From: JAHRAW01 sp963693025
GTDB taxonomy: Bacteria; Pseudomonadota; Gammaproteobacteria; Arenicellales; Poriferihabitantaceae
Reading direction: 5' to 3'
Length of the DNA: 64,000 nucleotides
Assembly: GCA_963693025.1 (NCBI GenBank)
Contig: OY843749.1
Coordinates: 2,046,001 to 2,110,000 of the forward strand
The translations under genes and the position numbers were made by a program. This document shows positions 1-9,086 of the stretch, one piece after another. The notes below the pieces were generated by a model. It worked only from the letters and a program-made list of their open reading frames with translations, was not told the DNA's origin and ran no database searches. Each line of letters opens with the position of its first letter. The stretch's first letter is position 1.

Positions 1-214
1 GCCAGGGTGGCAGGCGGTGATACGACTTGCCGTCGAGACTGATGCCGCCGCTGTCAGCCGCCACAAACCCGGTCGCTATATTGATTAGGGTGGATTTTCC
101 GCTTCCATTGCCGCCGCTGAGACCGATTCGGTCGCCCGGTTTAAGCGTCAGATTGACTCCTTCGAGCACGTCGATGCCGCCGAAAGATTTACGGATGTCG
201 TTGCATTCAAACAT
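1..214 (-). CDS. LivG-like ABC transporter ATP-binding protein, N-terminal part
   Basis: This is the first 71 codons of an ATPase that energises amino-acid or amide uptake; the rest lies beyond the left edge. The start is ATG at 214. It overlaps the stop of the upstream permease by 8 bp (ATGTTTGA), which indicates translational coupling. Walker A (GGNGSGKST) lies near residues 34-42, preceded by a typical ABC beta-strand region (FGGIDVLEGVNLTLKPGD). It is the last visible gene of a minus-strand transporter operon that already holds a LivG and a LivF homologue, so this is a third ATPase. Family membership is clear; the substrate is not. Confidence 0.85.
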   Translation of the reverse strand, partial: MFECNDIRKSFGGIDVLEGVNLTLKPGDRIGLSGGNGSGKSTLINIATGFVAADSGGISLDGKSYHRLPPW

Positions 215-1106
215 CGCGCCGGCGCATCCACGCCTTCAGCCTGTGCACCGTTTGGGGTCCGAGGATTCCCTCCGGGCGGAAAATCAGCAGCAGCGCAACC
301 AGTCCGCCGAACACGATCATCCGGTATTGCGACAACGCGCGGATGCTTTCCAGAATTCCGATGTCCAGGGCGACGCCGAGCAACGGTCCGAGCGGCGTGC
401 CGAGCCCGCCGATGATGGCGTAGGCGAGGCTGTGCACGCCGAGCATGATGCCGAACATGGCGGGCTCGATGTAACTGTTGAAATGCGCAAACAGCCCGCC
501 GCCGAAACCGGCGAGCGCGCCCGAGGCGCTGATGAAGAGCAGGCGGTAAAAATCCGGGCGAATGCCAAGCGATTGCGCGAGGATGCCGTCCTTGCCCGCC
601 AAGCGCGCGTTTTTCATGAATTGCGTTCGTTCCAGCCATAGAAAAACGCCCAGCAATACCAGCAGGCACAGGGATGCCAGCAGTAAAAAATCGTGAACAT
701 CGAGGTTGTTCTCAAAAGCCCATCGAATGTTTTCAAACCCCTCGGGGCCGTCGGGTCCCGATTTGCGCCCGTTCACCTCAACCGGGAAACGAAGTTGAAG
801 CAATGACAAGCGATAGAGTTCCGCAAAGGAGAGCGTGGCGATGGAGAAGTAAAGCCCGGACAGCCTGACCGTCAGCAAACCCAACAGCAGAGCGGCGAGC
901 GCACCGGTCACGCAAGCGGCGAGTAGCGCCGTGATGAGGCTTCCGTGGAAGATGGCGGTGACCGTGGCGGCGATGTAAGCGCCGATGCCGAAGAACGCCT
1001 GCTGCCCGAATGACACTTCACCGACGATCAGCACCAGGTAGGCGGACAACGCCAGAAACGACAGCAGCGCCATGTTGGTTAGCACCGACGCCAGGTAGAT
1101 GCTCAT
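207..1106 (-). CDS. LivM-like branched-chain amino acid ABC permease (second pair)
   Basis: Inner-membrane permease of 299 aa, the usual LivM length, with about eight to nine hydrophobic segments. It has the LivM family hallmark near residues 20-50 (YLVLIVGEVSFGQQAFFGIG) and the cytoplasmic EAA-like loop around residues 165-200 (NARLAGKDGILAQSLGI). It starts 1 bp after the stop of the LivH-like gene at 1108 and overlaps the next ATPase gene by 8 bp. This tight packing shows one operon. It is the second LivM in the operon, so either two permease cores share one binding protein or the operon arose by duplication or fusion of two transporters. Confidence 0.88.
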   Translation of the reverse strand: MSIYLASVLTNMALLSFLALSAYLVLIVGEVSFGQQAFFGIGAYIAATVTAIFHGSLITALLAACVTGALAALLLGLLTVRLSGLYFSIATLSFAELYRLSLLQLRFPVEVNGRKSGPDGPEGFENIRWAFENNLDVHDFLLLASLCLLVLLGVFLWLERTQFMKNARLAGKDGILAQSLGIRPDFYRLLFISASGALAGFGGGLFAHFNSYIEPAMFGIMLGVHSLAYAIIGGLGTPLGPLLGVALDIGILESIRALSQYRMIVFGGLVALLLIFRPEGILGPQTVHRLKAWMRRRDV

Positions 1107-1107
1107 C

Positions 1108-2022
1108 TCACAACCGCTCGCCGGCGTTGCGCTCGGTGCGGTATGCCGATTTTCCGAACAGCCCGCCGGGGCGCACCAGCAAAATCAGAAACAGCAGCGC
1201 AAAGGTGGCGATGTCACGAAATTCCGCGCCAAAATGGTAAGCCACATGCGCTTCCAGCACGCCCAGTAACAGCCCGCCGAGGATGGCGCCGGGTATCGAG
1301 CCCATCCCGCCAAGCATCATCGCAACCAAGCCCTTGAAGGTGCTCCATAGCCCAAACAGCGGCGTTATCTGGCTGTCGTTGGACAGGATTAAAAATGCGG
1401 CGACGCCGCCCAGCACGCCGGCGAGCGCAAACGCGGTCAGGCCCAGGCGGCTGGTGTGGCAGCCGAGCAGGCTCGCGGTTTGGATGTTTTCCGAAGCCGC
1501 CCTCAGCAGCAGTCCGAAACGGCTTTTATACAGCAACAGGAAAACGCCGCCCATGAGCGCAAGCGCCGCCAGCAGGTGGAGCAGTTGCTCGACCCGGATG
1601 AGCAAGCCCCAGGCTTCAATCGTGTCGAGCGCCATGCCGGGAAAGTCGTGGGTTCGCCGCGGCAACAGTTGCGACGAAATCTCATCCAGTTGCATCCACA
1701 CGGCAAAACTTGAAATCATCGATGCGGTGGCGGCGCGGCGTCCCGAATGCGGCGCAAAACAAAGCCGTTCGACATAGACGCTCGCGACCGTGCCACCGAT
1801 AACCGTTGCGGCGAAAATGCCGACGACACCCCAGCCAAGATACGGCTCAAGCCAGACCGCCACCGCGCCGCCCAAAAGAAGGCAGGAGCCGTAAGCCAGG
1901 TTGATGCGCTTCATCACGCCGAAAATCAGCGAAAAGCCGAGCGCAATCAACGCATACGCGGCGCCCACCAGTAATCCGTCAAGGGTTGTTTGGACAACCT
2001 CCATGACAGGATTTGCGTTCAT
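1108..2022 (-). CDS. LivH-like branched-chain amino acid ABC permease (second pair)
   Basis: LivH-family inner-membrane permease, 304 aa from ATG 2022. The frame is open further upstream, but that part overlaps the preceding ATPase gene and has no LivH similarity. Starting at 2022 puts the codon one base after that gene's stop. LivH signatures are YALIALGFSLIFGVMKRINL near residues 20-40 and a C-terminal GGMGSIPGAILGGLLLG, with RPGGLFGK at the end. It partners the LivM-like protein encoded immediately downstream. Confidence 0.87.
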   Translation of the reverse strand: MNANPVMEVVQTTLDGLLVGAAYALIALGFSLIFGVMKRINLAYGSCLLLGGAVAVWLEPYLGWGVVGIFAATVIGGTVASVYVERLCFAPHSGRRAATASMISSFAVWMQLDEISSQLLPRRTHDFPGMALDTIEAWGLLIRVEQLLHLLAALALMGGVFLLLYKSRFGLLLRAASENIQTASLLGCHTSRLGLTAFALAGVLGGVAAFLILSNDSQITPLFGLWSTFKGLVAMMLGGMGSIPGAILGGLLLGVLEAHVAYHFGAEFRDIATFALLFLILLVRPGGLFGKSAYRTERNAGERL

Positions 2023-2023
2023 G

Positions 2024-2752
2024 TCAAGCCGCGCGGTCTCCCAGATACGCGCGCTGGATGACATCGTCATTTTCCATCTCGCCCGGTGTGCCGCTGAAAG
2101 CAACCCGCCCGTGGTCGAGGAGGTAGAAATGATCCGCCACCTGCAGCGCTTTGGCGGCGTTCTGCTCAACCAGCAGAATTGAAATGCCTTCGCGGTTCAG
2201 TTGGGCGATGATGGAAAAAATCTCATCGACGATGAGCGGCGAAAGCCCCACCGACGGCTCGTCCATCAGCAGAATTTTCGGGCGCGACATCAGCGCGCGC
2301 GCGACCGCCAGCATCTGTTGCTCGCCGCCGGAAAGGGTGCCCGCGTTTTGCCCGGCGCGCTCGCCCAGGACCGGGAAGCGCGCGTACATTTTTTCGATGT
2401 CTTCGGTGATTTCCCTGACCGCGGCGGGCGTCGAAGCGGGGCGCAAGTAAGCCCCGGCTTGCAGGTTTTCGCGCACCGACATCAGCGGAAAAACGAGGCG
2501 GTTTTCCGGCACCAGCGCGAGACCGTGTTTTAGCACGCCGGGCGCGTCCAAACGCGACAACTCAATGCCGTCAAATTGTATGGAGCCTGCCTCGGGGCGC
2601 AGAATGCCGGCGATGGAAAACATCAGCGTGGTCTTGCCCGCGCCGTTGGGTCCCAGGATGCAAGTCACCGCCCCCGTCTGCGCGCTGAGGGAAACGCCGT
2701 CCAGCGCCTTAATCAAACCGTATGCGGTGGAAAGACGGGTTACTTCAAGCAT
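2024..2752 (-). CDS. LivF-like ABC transporter ATP-binding protein
   Basis: Cytoplasmic ATPase of 242 aa. It shows Walker A (GPNGAGKTT) near residue 35, the ABC signature (LSGGEQQMLAVARAL) near residue 140, Walker B (ILLMDEPSVGLSP) and an H-loop replaced by the LivF-typical VEQN (LLVEQNAAKAL). Length and VEQN fit LivF rather than LivG. It follows the LivG gene by 9 bp and precedes the second permease pair by 1 bp, so it sits in the middle of the operon and may serve both permease cores. Confidence 0.9.
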   Translation of the reverse strand: MLEVTRLSTAYGLIKALDGVSLSAQTGAVTCILGPNGAGKTTLMFSIAGILRPEAGSIQFDGIELSRLDAPGVLKHGLALVPENRLVFPLMSVRENLQAGAYLRPASTPAAVREITEDIEKMYARFPVLGERAGQNAGTLSGGEQQMLAVARALMSRPKILLMDEPSVGLSPLIVDEIFSIIAQLNREGISILLVEQNAAKALQVADHFYLLDHGRVAFSGTPGEMENDDVIQRAYLGDRAA

Positions 2753-2761
2753 GTCGCGCCT

Positions 2762-3514
2762 TCACTTTGCGTTTTCCGCCGAGCCGAAATAGGCTTGCTG
2801 TACCAGTTCATTTTGCTGAATCTCCTGCGGCGTGCCGTGCGCGATTCGTTTGCCGAAGTTGAGCACCGCGATTCTGTCCGTCACGCTCATGACCAATTCC
2901 ATGACATGCTCGACCAGCAACACCGTCACCCCCGATTGTTTAAGTTTGAGTATGCGTTTTTTCAGGTCGGTCACCTCTTCCGAATTCATGCCGGCGGCGG
3001 GCTCGTCCAAGAGAATCAATTTTGGTTTGGCAGCCACCGCCCTGGCAAGTTCCAGGCGGCGTTGCTCTCCAAAGGACAGATTGCCCGCCAACTCTTCGGA
3101 GCGGTGGTCGAGATTGGAGAACGCCAACAACTCCTGGATTTGTGCACGACGATGCCGTGAGCCGCCAAACCAATTCGACGCCCAGCCGGTTTCATCGTCA
3201 CGCCACGCGACCCAAATATTCTGCCAAACGGTGAGGCCGCCAAACAACCGGATGTTCTGGAAGGTGCGTGAAATTCCGGCTTCGATGCGTTGATGCGGCT
3301 GCAGCCGCCCCAGTTCCACGCCGTCCAGTTCAATCGTGCCGCCGGTTTGCGGAAAGATGCCGCAGACCAGATTGACCGTGGTGCTTTTGCCGGAGCCGTT
3401 TGGTCCGATTAGTCCGAACACCTCCCCCCGCTCCACTTGCAAATCGAGCCGGTCAACCGCGCGCACGCCGCCGAAGTGTTTGGCGAGTTGGGAGAGCGCA
3501 AGCACCGCCGTCAC
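2762..3514 (-). CDS. LivG-like ABC transporter ATP-binding protein
   Basis: ATPase of 250 aa with Walker A (GPNGSGKST), signature motif (LSFGEQRRLELARA), Walker B (LILLDEPAAGMN) and H-loop (LLVEHVMELVM). The AGMN motif and VEH are typical of LivG. It overlaps the end of the upstream LivM-like gene by 4 bp (3511-3514), consistent with coupled translation. With LivH, LivM and LivF it forms a complete HAAT transporter. Confidence 0.9.
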   Translation of the reverse strand: MTAVLALSQLAKHFGGVRAVDRLDLQVERGEVFGLIGPNGSGKSTTVNLVCGIFPQTGGTIELDGVELGRLQPHQRIEAGISRTFQNIRLFGGLTVWQNIWVAWRDDETGWASNWFGGSRHRRAQIQELLAFSNLDHRSEELAGNLSFGEQRRLELARAVAAKPKLILLDEPAAGMNSEEVTDLKKRILKLKQSGVTVLLVEHVMELVMSVTDRIAVLNFGKRIAHGTPQEIQQNELVQQAYFGSAENAK

Positions 3515-4416
3515 CGCTTCGCCTTGAGAAAGAAAAGGCGCCGTTTGAGCGCGGCGACCGTATTGCCGTCCAGCAGGCCGTTGGGTCTGAAATTCATCGC
3601 CAGAATAATCAGCAAGCCGAACAGTATATTGCGAAAGTCGCCGAGGAAACGCATCCCCTCGATCATGACCCCCTGGATAACGATAACCGCGATTAGCGTG
3701 CCGAATACGCTCGAAAGCCCGCCGAGTATCGGATAGGAAACGGCGAAAGTGGCGAGCAGAATCGTGAATGTATTGTGGTCAACGTAGGTGGTTGAATGCG
3801 CGTACAGGCCGCCGCCGATGCCGGCGATGATGCCGCCGCCCGTCATCGCCGCGACCTTGACCCGTGTGAGGTTGATGCCGGAACTTTGCGCCGCCAATTC
3901 ATCTTCACCGACCGCGCGCAGCACGGCGCCGGCGCGCACGCGGTCCAGCCACCACAGCAGGGCAAGCACGGCGCCCACGAAAAACCAGATGAGCGAGACG
4001 ACTTCGATTTGCTCCCAGCCATTCGCCGCGAAGTAACGGATTTCACGAAACCCCTGGGTGCTGTCGGGCCCGACTTCGACGCCGTTGACCATCGCCCGCC
4101 AGTTCAGGTTAAAGAAAAACAAGCGCACGATTTCCGAAAATGCGATGGTCGCAACGACCAGCATGAGCCCCCTGACATACAGCACCGGAATGCCGACCAA
4201 AAAGGCGAACACTCCGGCGGTCAGCGCCCCGGCAAACAGCGCCGGGAAAATGGACAAGCCAAAAATGACGGTCAAGATGCCCGACGTGTAGGCGCCGATC
4301 GCAAAAAAACCGACTTGCGCCAGGCTGAGTTGCCCGGTCAGCAGCAGCAAATAAGCCGACAACCCGAGCAGGGTGTGTATCCCGATGTTCTGGACTATGC
4401 CGAGGTAATACGCCAT
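3511..4416 (-). CDS. LivM-like branched-chain amino acid ABC permease (first pair)
   Basis: Inner-membrane permease of 301 aa. LivM features are GLSAYLLLLTGQLSLAQVGF near residues 18-37 and the loop RAVGEDELAAQSSGINLTRV near residue 180. RPNGLLDG closes the membrane domain, followed by a basic C-terminus. It follows the LivH-like gene by 5 bp and overlaps livG by 4 bp. It belongs to the first, complete permease pair next to the binding protein. Confidence 0.9.
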   Translation of the reverse strand: MAYYLGIVQNIGIHTLLGLSAYLLLLTGQLSLAQVGFFAIGAYTSGILTVIFGLSIFPALFAGALTAGVFAFLVGIPVLYVRGLMLVVATIAFSEIVRLFFFNLNWRAMVNGVEVGPDSTQGFREIRYFAANGWEQIEVVSLIWFFVGAVLALLWWLDRVRAGAVLRAVGEDELAAQSSGINLTRVKVAAMTGGGIIAGIGGGLYAHSTTYVDHNTFTILLATFAVSYPILGGLSSVFGTLIAVIVIQGVMIEGMRFLGDFRNILFGLLIILAMNFRPNGLLDGNTVAALKRRLFFLKAKR

Positions 4417-4421
4417 CTTCG

Positions 4422-5309
4422 TCAGTCCCGGTCGATGGTCTTGCCGAAGATGCCGTTGGGGCGAAACACCAAAAACACAAACAGCAGAAGGAAGACAAAA
4501 ATATCGCGCTCGTTGACCCCGCGCAGCAGCAGAAAAAGGTTTTCAAACGCGCCCACCATAAAGCCGGCGATGATGGCGCCCGGTATGCTGCCCAGCCCGC
4601 CGATGACGGTGACGATCAACCCCTTGACGGTCAGCGGTATGGTCAGCAAGGGGGAGAGAACCCCCACCGCCGCCGCCGCCAGGCATCCGGCGAACCCGCC
4701 GAGCACGCCCGCCATGATGAAAGTGGTCGCGTTGGTTTTGTGAGTTTGGATGCCGCACAACTGCGCGGCGACAACCTGCTGGGAGACCGCGCGCGTTGCC
4801 AGGCCGAGTTTGGATTTAAATAACAGCAGCAGGAGCAATGCCATCAGCACGAGGCTCGCCAGCATGACAAAAACCAAGTCGCCGCGAATGCCAAATTCGC
4901 CTATCTCAAAGAAAGAGTCTTCGAACAGCGCCGGGAACGAAATCGGCGAGCCGGCGGTTTGGTGAATGATGATTTCGTCGATGAAAAACAGCGCGCCAAT
5001 GGATGCCATTAGCGGCGCCAGTTGGTTGCCGTCCGGCATCAGCCGGAAACAGCAGGTGTATAAAATCAGGCCGAGCAAACCGGATGCGACGGGCCCGATG
5101 ATGAACACGATATAAGGGGAGACGGGCAGCAGCGTTGCGACCCCGATGCCGACATAAGCCCCGGCGATCGCGGAAGCGGCGTAGGCGAGGTTGAGTTTGT
5201 GCATCGCCCCGAAGATGATGGTGAATCCGAGGCCGAGCACGGCATAAGTCGAGCCGAACAGTATCCCGTCTATGACCGACTGGAGAACATCGATGTGGTC
5301 GAACCCCAT
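4422..5309 (-). CDS. LivH-like branched-chain amino acid ABC permease (first pair)
   Basis: Inner-membrane permease of 295 aa. It shows the LivH pattern near residues 20-40 (TYAVLGLGFTIIFGAMHKLN), the late GGLGSIPGAIIAGFMVG motif and RPNGIFGK at the C-terminus. A 165-bp GC-rich spacer with short inverted repeats separates it from the upstream binding-protein gene. In Liv-type operons such a spacer often lets the binding protein be made in excess; here that is an inference from the gap alone. Confidence 0.9.
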   Translation of the reverse strand: MGFDHIDVLQSVIDGILFGSTYAVLGLGFTIIFGAMHKLNLAYAASAIAGAYVGIGVATLLPVSPYIVFIIGPVASGLLGLILYTCCFRLMPDGNQLAPLMASIGALFFIDEIIIHQTAGSPISFPALFEDSFFEIGEFGIRGDLVFVMLASLVLMALLLLLLFKSKLGLATRAVSQQVVAAQLCGIQTHKTNATTFIMAGVLGGFAGCLAAAAVGVLSPLLTIPLTVKGLIVTVIGGLGSIPGAIIAGFMVGAFENLFLLLRGVNERDIFVFLLLFVFLVFRPNGIFGKTIDRD

Positions 5310-5474
5310 GGTTGGATATTATGCCATCGTCAAGGTTGCGCCCGAAGGGGTTGCGGTTTGCCGTAGTTTGACATAAGCCGCGCCACCATCGGCGGTGCGC
5401 CGAAACCGGGCGCGGACGCGGCAACCCCCGCGGGTCGCCGCGCCGTTGCTATTCCAAACGCCTGCTCGCTTCGG

Positions 5475-6737
5475 TCAACCGCGCGGGTCGTGAATCACTT
5501 TCCAGGCGCCGCCCCGGGCTTGCACAAAGACATAGGGTTTGAGCGCTTCGCCTTCGTCTCGTATGCGCGTGACCGTGCCGATAAGCCCTTCGGTTGTTTT
5601 GAGCGCTTCCAACCCGTCTCTGATTTTGCGGCGCTCTTCGCGCACTTTGGCGGGGTCGCCGCTAATGCCGACCGATTCGATAACCTGCCTGATAATCATC
5701 ACATTTTCCCACGCCGCCGCGCTGTGCAGGTCGGCGTCTCCGCCGTTTTTATTGGCAAGCGCGGCGACTTCAACCGCCGCCTCGGTAATCGGCGCAAAAC
5801 TGGTCGGAATAATCATGCCTTCGGCTTCCTTCGCGCAGCCCTTCATCACTTCCTGGGAAGACGACGAGGTCAAGCCAATCAGCAGTTTGGGCTTGGCGCG
5901 CTGGCGGTTGAGTTCCTTGAGCATGCCGCAAGTGGTGAACGGGTGCGATGATATGATGTAAACATCCGCGCCGGAGCGCTTGAACGCGCGCGCTTGAACC
6001 GAAAAACTGGTGTCCGCCTGCAGCCAGTTTGATGAATTGGCGAGCACTTCCTTGAAGCCGGATGCCGTATCGCCGGTCAGTCCCTCAACTTCACCCGTCG
6101 CCCAGGTAAAACCGTGGCGCGTTGCCGCCTGAACGATGACTTTGGAATAGGTTCCGTTGGAATGCCCCTGGTCGGTTTCAGTCCCGCCATAAATCGACTT
6201 CAACTGCGGGTAGTTTTTCGCAACCCAAGCCCACAGTTTGTCATACATGTCCGGCTCGTTGGGCGTGTTGCGAAAAGTCCATTGCGAGATTTTGGCAAGG
6301 CCGTTGCGCACCGCCGTGTCGGTCAGGATGGGCAGCCGCAATCCGGTATCACCGGCATCATCGACATTTTTCTGGAATACGCCAAACATGGCGGCGGCGG
6401 CGCCGGAGCAAGTTGGCCCAATGCCGACCAGGGCATCGCTCCCGGAGGCAACCTTGCGCGCAACCGCTATGGCTTGTTCGGCGTTGCACGCGGAGTCGTG
6501 GTACTCAAAGGCAAGGCGTGCCATGCTGCCGTCGGCGAGTTTGACGCCGCCTTGTTCATTGACGCGCTCGACCGCGGCGGTCATAACCGCCTCGGAATTA
6601 ACACCGAAAGACCGAAGCGGACCGGATTTGGCGCCCCAGCCGGCGATGTGAATGGTGGATTGGGCAACAGCGGCGCCGGCGGACGCCAGCAAAACCGGCG
6701 CGGCCAGTGCGAACAGGGTTTTTTTAATGGATAACAT
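5475..6737 (-). CDS. HAAT-family periplasmic substrate-binding protein
   Basis: First gene of the transporter operon, 420 aa. The start at 6737 is chosen because a GGAGG lies about 10 bases upstream and the protein then opens with a signal peptide (MLSIKKTLFALAAPVLLASA) ending in AVAQ-S. The frame continues upstream, but that part is not signal-like. The mature part has the type I periplasmic-binding fold of the LivJ/amide family, with VGIGPTCSGAAAAMFGVF near residue 100. The two nearby ABC modules presumably depend on this single receptor. Its ligand cannot be read from sequence; the neighbouring ccr gene suggests a link to carboxylic or amino acid carbon. Confidence 0.88.
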   Translation of the reverse strand: MLSIKKTLFALAAPVLLASAGAAVAQSTIHIAGWGAKSGPLRSFGVNSEAVMTAAVERVNEQGGVKLADGSMARLAFEYHDSACNAEQAIAVARKVASGSDALVGIGPTCSGAAAAMFGVFQKNVDDAGDTGLRLPILTDTAVRNGLAKISQWTFRNTPNEPDMYDKLWAWVAKNYPQLKSIYGGTETDQGHSNGTYSKVIVQAATRHGFTWATGEVEGLTGDTASGFKEVLANSSNWLQADTSFSVQARAFKRSGADVYIISSHPFTTCGMLKELNRQRAKPKLLIGLTSSSSQEVMKGCAKEAEGMIIPTSFAPITEAAVEVAALANKNGGDADLHSAAAWENVMIIRQVIESVGISGDPAKVREERRKIRDGLEALKTTEGLIGTVTRIRDEGEALKPYVFVQARGGAWKVIHDPRG

Positions 6738-6840
6738 GGGTGTGCGTCCTCCGTCGTGAGGTGTTGATTTAATGAAATGTGTTTGTGGGTGCGGCGATAT
6801 TTTGCCGCCGTTGGTTTTCTTTATGGATCCGCCGCCGCGC

Positions 6841-8136
6841 CTAATCGGCGCCGGTTCCTTTCTCGGTTGCGTTGACCAGGCACGCCATATTCCCATAAGG
6901 GTGCTTGTTCTCATACATCAGTTGATGCGCGTGGCCGATTTCATCGAAAGTGAAAGCGCCGGAAAGGCATGGGTCGACTTTATTTTCAATCAGCAATTGG
7001 TTGACCGCCGTTGCTTGTTCATCGTTCGCAAGGTGCGACCCTTGAAAGCGTTTTTGCATCATCCAGTGATAGCGCAAGTCCATGGTGATGTTGTAACCGG
7101 TTGTGCCGGCGCAGATAACCACCATGCCGCCGGTGTCACAAACAAAGCCCGAGGTCGGCAGGGTGGCCTCCCCCGGATGCTCGAACACAATTTTGGGATT
7201 TTTGCGCTCGCCGACGGCATCCCAGATGGCTTTGCCGAACGCGCGCGCGCCGCCAATCCACTCTTTCCATTCCGGCGAGGTGGTGGATGGCATCGCGCCC
7301 CAATGCGTGAAATCGTTGCGGTTTATTACGCCGACCGCGCCGTTGTCCATGCAAAACTGGCGTTTGTCCTCGTCCGAAATAACGGCGACCGCCTTGCCGC
7401 CCAGCGCCGCCACGATTTGTATCGCCATGGCGCCCAAGCCGCCGGCTGCGCCCCAAACCAATACCACATCATCTTTTTCCACGGTATGCGGCGGCCAACC
7501 CATCAACTGGCGGTAGGCGGTCGACGCGCATAGCATGTAGCATCCGGCTTGCTCCCAGGTCAAATGCGCGGGTTTCTTTTTGATTTGGTGCGACTGCGCT
7601 CTGGCAAACTGGCAATAGGAGCCGTAGTTGGTTTGATAACCCCAGATGCGCACGCTGGGCGCAAGCATCGGATCTTTGCCGGACAAAACCCACGCATCGT
7701 CGGGCTCCCACCAACCGGAATGCACAACCACTTGCTCGCCGACGGCGACATCCGTCACTTCATCGCCCGCCGCCCAAACAATGCCCGCGGCATCGGAGCC
7801 GCCCGCGTGAAAGTCTTCCGGTTCGCCTTTTTTTTGGCGGTCGGCAATCACATCCACCGGATAGCCAAGCCCCGCCCAGACATTGTTAAAATTGATGCCG
7901 GTCGCCATCACATAGACGAGCACGTCCTTGGGCCCCATTGGCGGTGTGTTGATAACCTCTCGTTTCCAGGCGTCTTTCGGGTCGCCGAATCGGTCTTGGC
8001 GAACAACAAACGCGTGCATTTTTTCGGGGACGACGCCCATCGGGGGCTTCTCGCCCAAATCGTAAAGTTCTTTTGCGCTCAAGGTGGGATGATTCCAAGA
8101 TGTATTCGTGGCGCACAATGCACCCAGCCCCCGCAT
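6841..8136 (-). CDS. ccr: crotonyl-CoA carboxylase/reductase
   Basis: Reductive carboxylase converting crotonyl-CoA plus CO2 and NADPH to ethylmalonyl-CoA, the key step of the ethylmalonyl-CoA pathway for acetate or C1 assimilation. The 431-aa length matches the family. Characteristic stretches are GEKPPMGVVPEKMHAF near the N-terminus, GYPVDVIADRQKKGEPEDFH near residue 90, IWGYQTNYGSYCQFA, and the NADPH-binding Rossmann motif VWGAAGGLGAMAIQ near residue 230. The first ~17 residues before the conserved region are unsupported, and a later start is possible. The next gene on this strand is the ABC binding protein 103 bp downstream; a small inverted repeat (near 6790-6810) lies between them. Confidence 0.92.
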   Translation of the reverse strand: MRGLGALCATNTSWNHPTLSAKELYDLGEKPPMGVVPEKMHAFVVRQDRFGDPKDAWKREVINTPPMGPKDVLVYVMATGINFNNVWAGLGYPVDVIADRQKKGEPEDFHAGGSDAAGIVWAAGDEVTDVAVGEQVVVHSGWWEPDDAWVLSGKDPMLAPSVRIWGYQTNYGSYCQFARAQSHQIKKKPAHLTWEQAGCYMLCASTAYRQLMGWPPHTVEKDDVVLVWGAAGGLGAMAIQIVAALGGKAVAVISDEDKRQFCMDNGAVGVINRNDFTHWGAMPSTTSPEWKEWIGGARAFGKAIWDAVGERKNPKIVFEHPGEATLPTSGFVCDTGGMVVICAGTTGYNITMDLRYHWMMQKRFQGSHLANDEQATAVNQLLIENKVDPCLSGAFTFDEIGHAHQLMYENKHPYGNMACLVNATEKGTGAD

Positions 8137-8210
8137 TTGTCAAGCCAATGCATAAACGCGGAGACCTTGAGTTCGCCGAGTGGCAAGGTTACGTCGCCGC
8201 CGGGCATTGA

Positions 8211-9086
8211 TTAGCCCGGCGGGAGCACGCGAAACGACAGTCCGTCCGCCACCACGCGGCCTTGTTGGATTAGGAAGTGTAATGAGCCGAGGATGGAGCG
8301 TTCGGCGCCGGGGGTGAGTGGGGGGGTGAGGGTTGGGTAGATGTGGGCGCGCATTGACGGGATGTCGTCGATGCCGTCGGCGAGCGCGTCGAAGACTTGT
8401 TCTACTCGCCGCAGGCGGTGCGCGATGACTTGGTCTATGTGCTCGCGCGGGTTGTCGATGGCGGCGCCGTGGGTTGGGCGGTAGCGGGTTTCCGGTCGTT
8501 TTTTGAGCGCTTCGAGGCTGGCGATGTAGTCCGCCACGTTGCCGTCGGGCGGCAGGATGGCGGTGGTTGACCACGCCATCAACTGGTCGCCGCAGAACAG
8601 CGTGTTTTCCTCCGGCAGGGCGAGGCACAGGTGGTTGGCGCAGTGTCCCGGCGTGTGGACGGCCAGCAAATGCCAGTCGAGCGCGCCGATGACGCCGCCG
8701 TCGCCGAGCCGCTCGTCGGGCGTGAATTCGCGGTCCACGCCGCCCTCCGCCGGGTGGTCGCCGGGGGGATGCGGGCCGAAGCCGTAGGTCGGGGCGCCGG
8801 TTTTTTCCTGTAGCAACCGGCACGCCGGCGAGTGGTCGGCGTGCGTGTGGGTTGCGATGATGTGGCTGACCGACTCCCCCGCCGCCAGTGCGCCGACGAT
8901 GGCGTCAACGTGCGCCGGCAACGCGGGTCCGGGGTCGATGACCGCCACCTTGCGATTGCCGATGAGGAAGGTGGCGGTGCCGTGAAAGGTGAACGGACCG
9001 GGGTTGCGCGCGACCACGCGGCGCACCAGCGGGGTCAGCCTTTCGACCACGCCGTAGCGGAAGTCAAACGCGCGATTGAAACGCAT
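8211..9086 (-). CDS. MBL-fold metallo-hydrolase
   Basis: Metallo-beta-lactamase-fold protein of 291 aa from the ATG at 9086. The zinc-site motif THTHADHS lies near residue 80, followed by HTPGHCANH and CGDQLM (third His and bridging Asp) and a late H (YRPTHGAAI). The C-terminal helical part resembles the LACTB2/glyoxalase II-like group, where substrates range from thioesters to RNA. The start lies inside the last codons of pyrD (about 23 bp overlap), so the two are probably co-transcribed. The exact substrate is unknown. Confidence 0.8.
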   Translation of the reverse strand: MRFNRAFDFRYGVVERLTPLVRRVVARNPGPFTFHGTATFLIGNRKVAVIDPGPALPAHVDAIVGALAAGESVSHIIATHTHADHSPACRLLQEKTGAPTYGFGPHPPGDHPAEGGVDREFTPDERLGDGGVIGALDWHLLAVHTPGHCANHLCLALPEENTLFCGDQLMAWSTTAILPPDGNVADYIASLEALKKRPETRYRPTHGAAIDNPREHIDQVIAHRLRRVEQVFDALADGIDDIPSMRAHIYPTLTPPLTPGAERSILGSLHFLIQQGRVVADGLSFRVLPPG

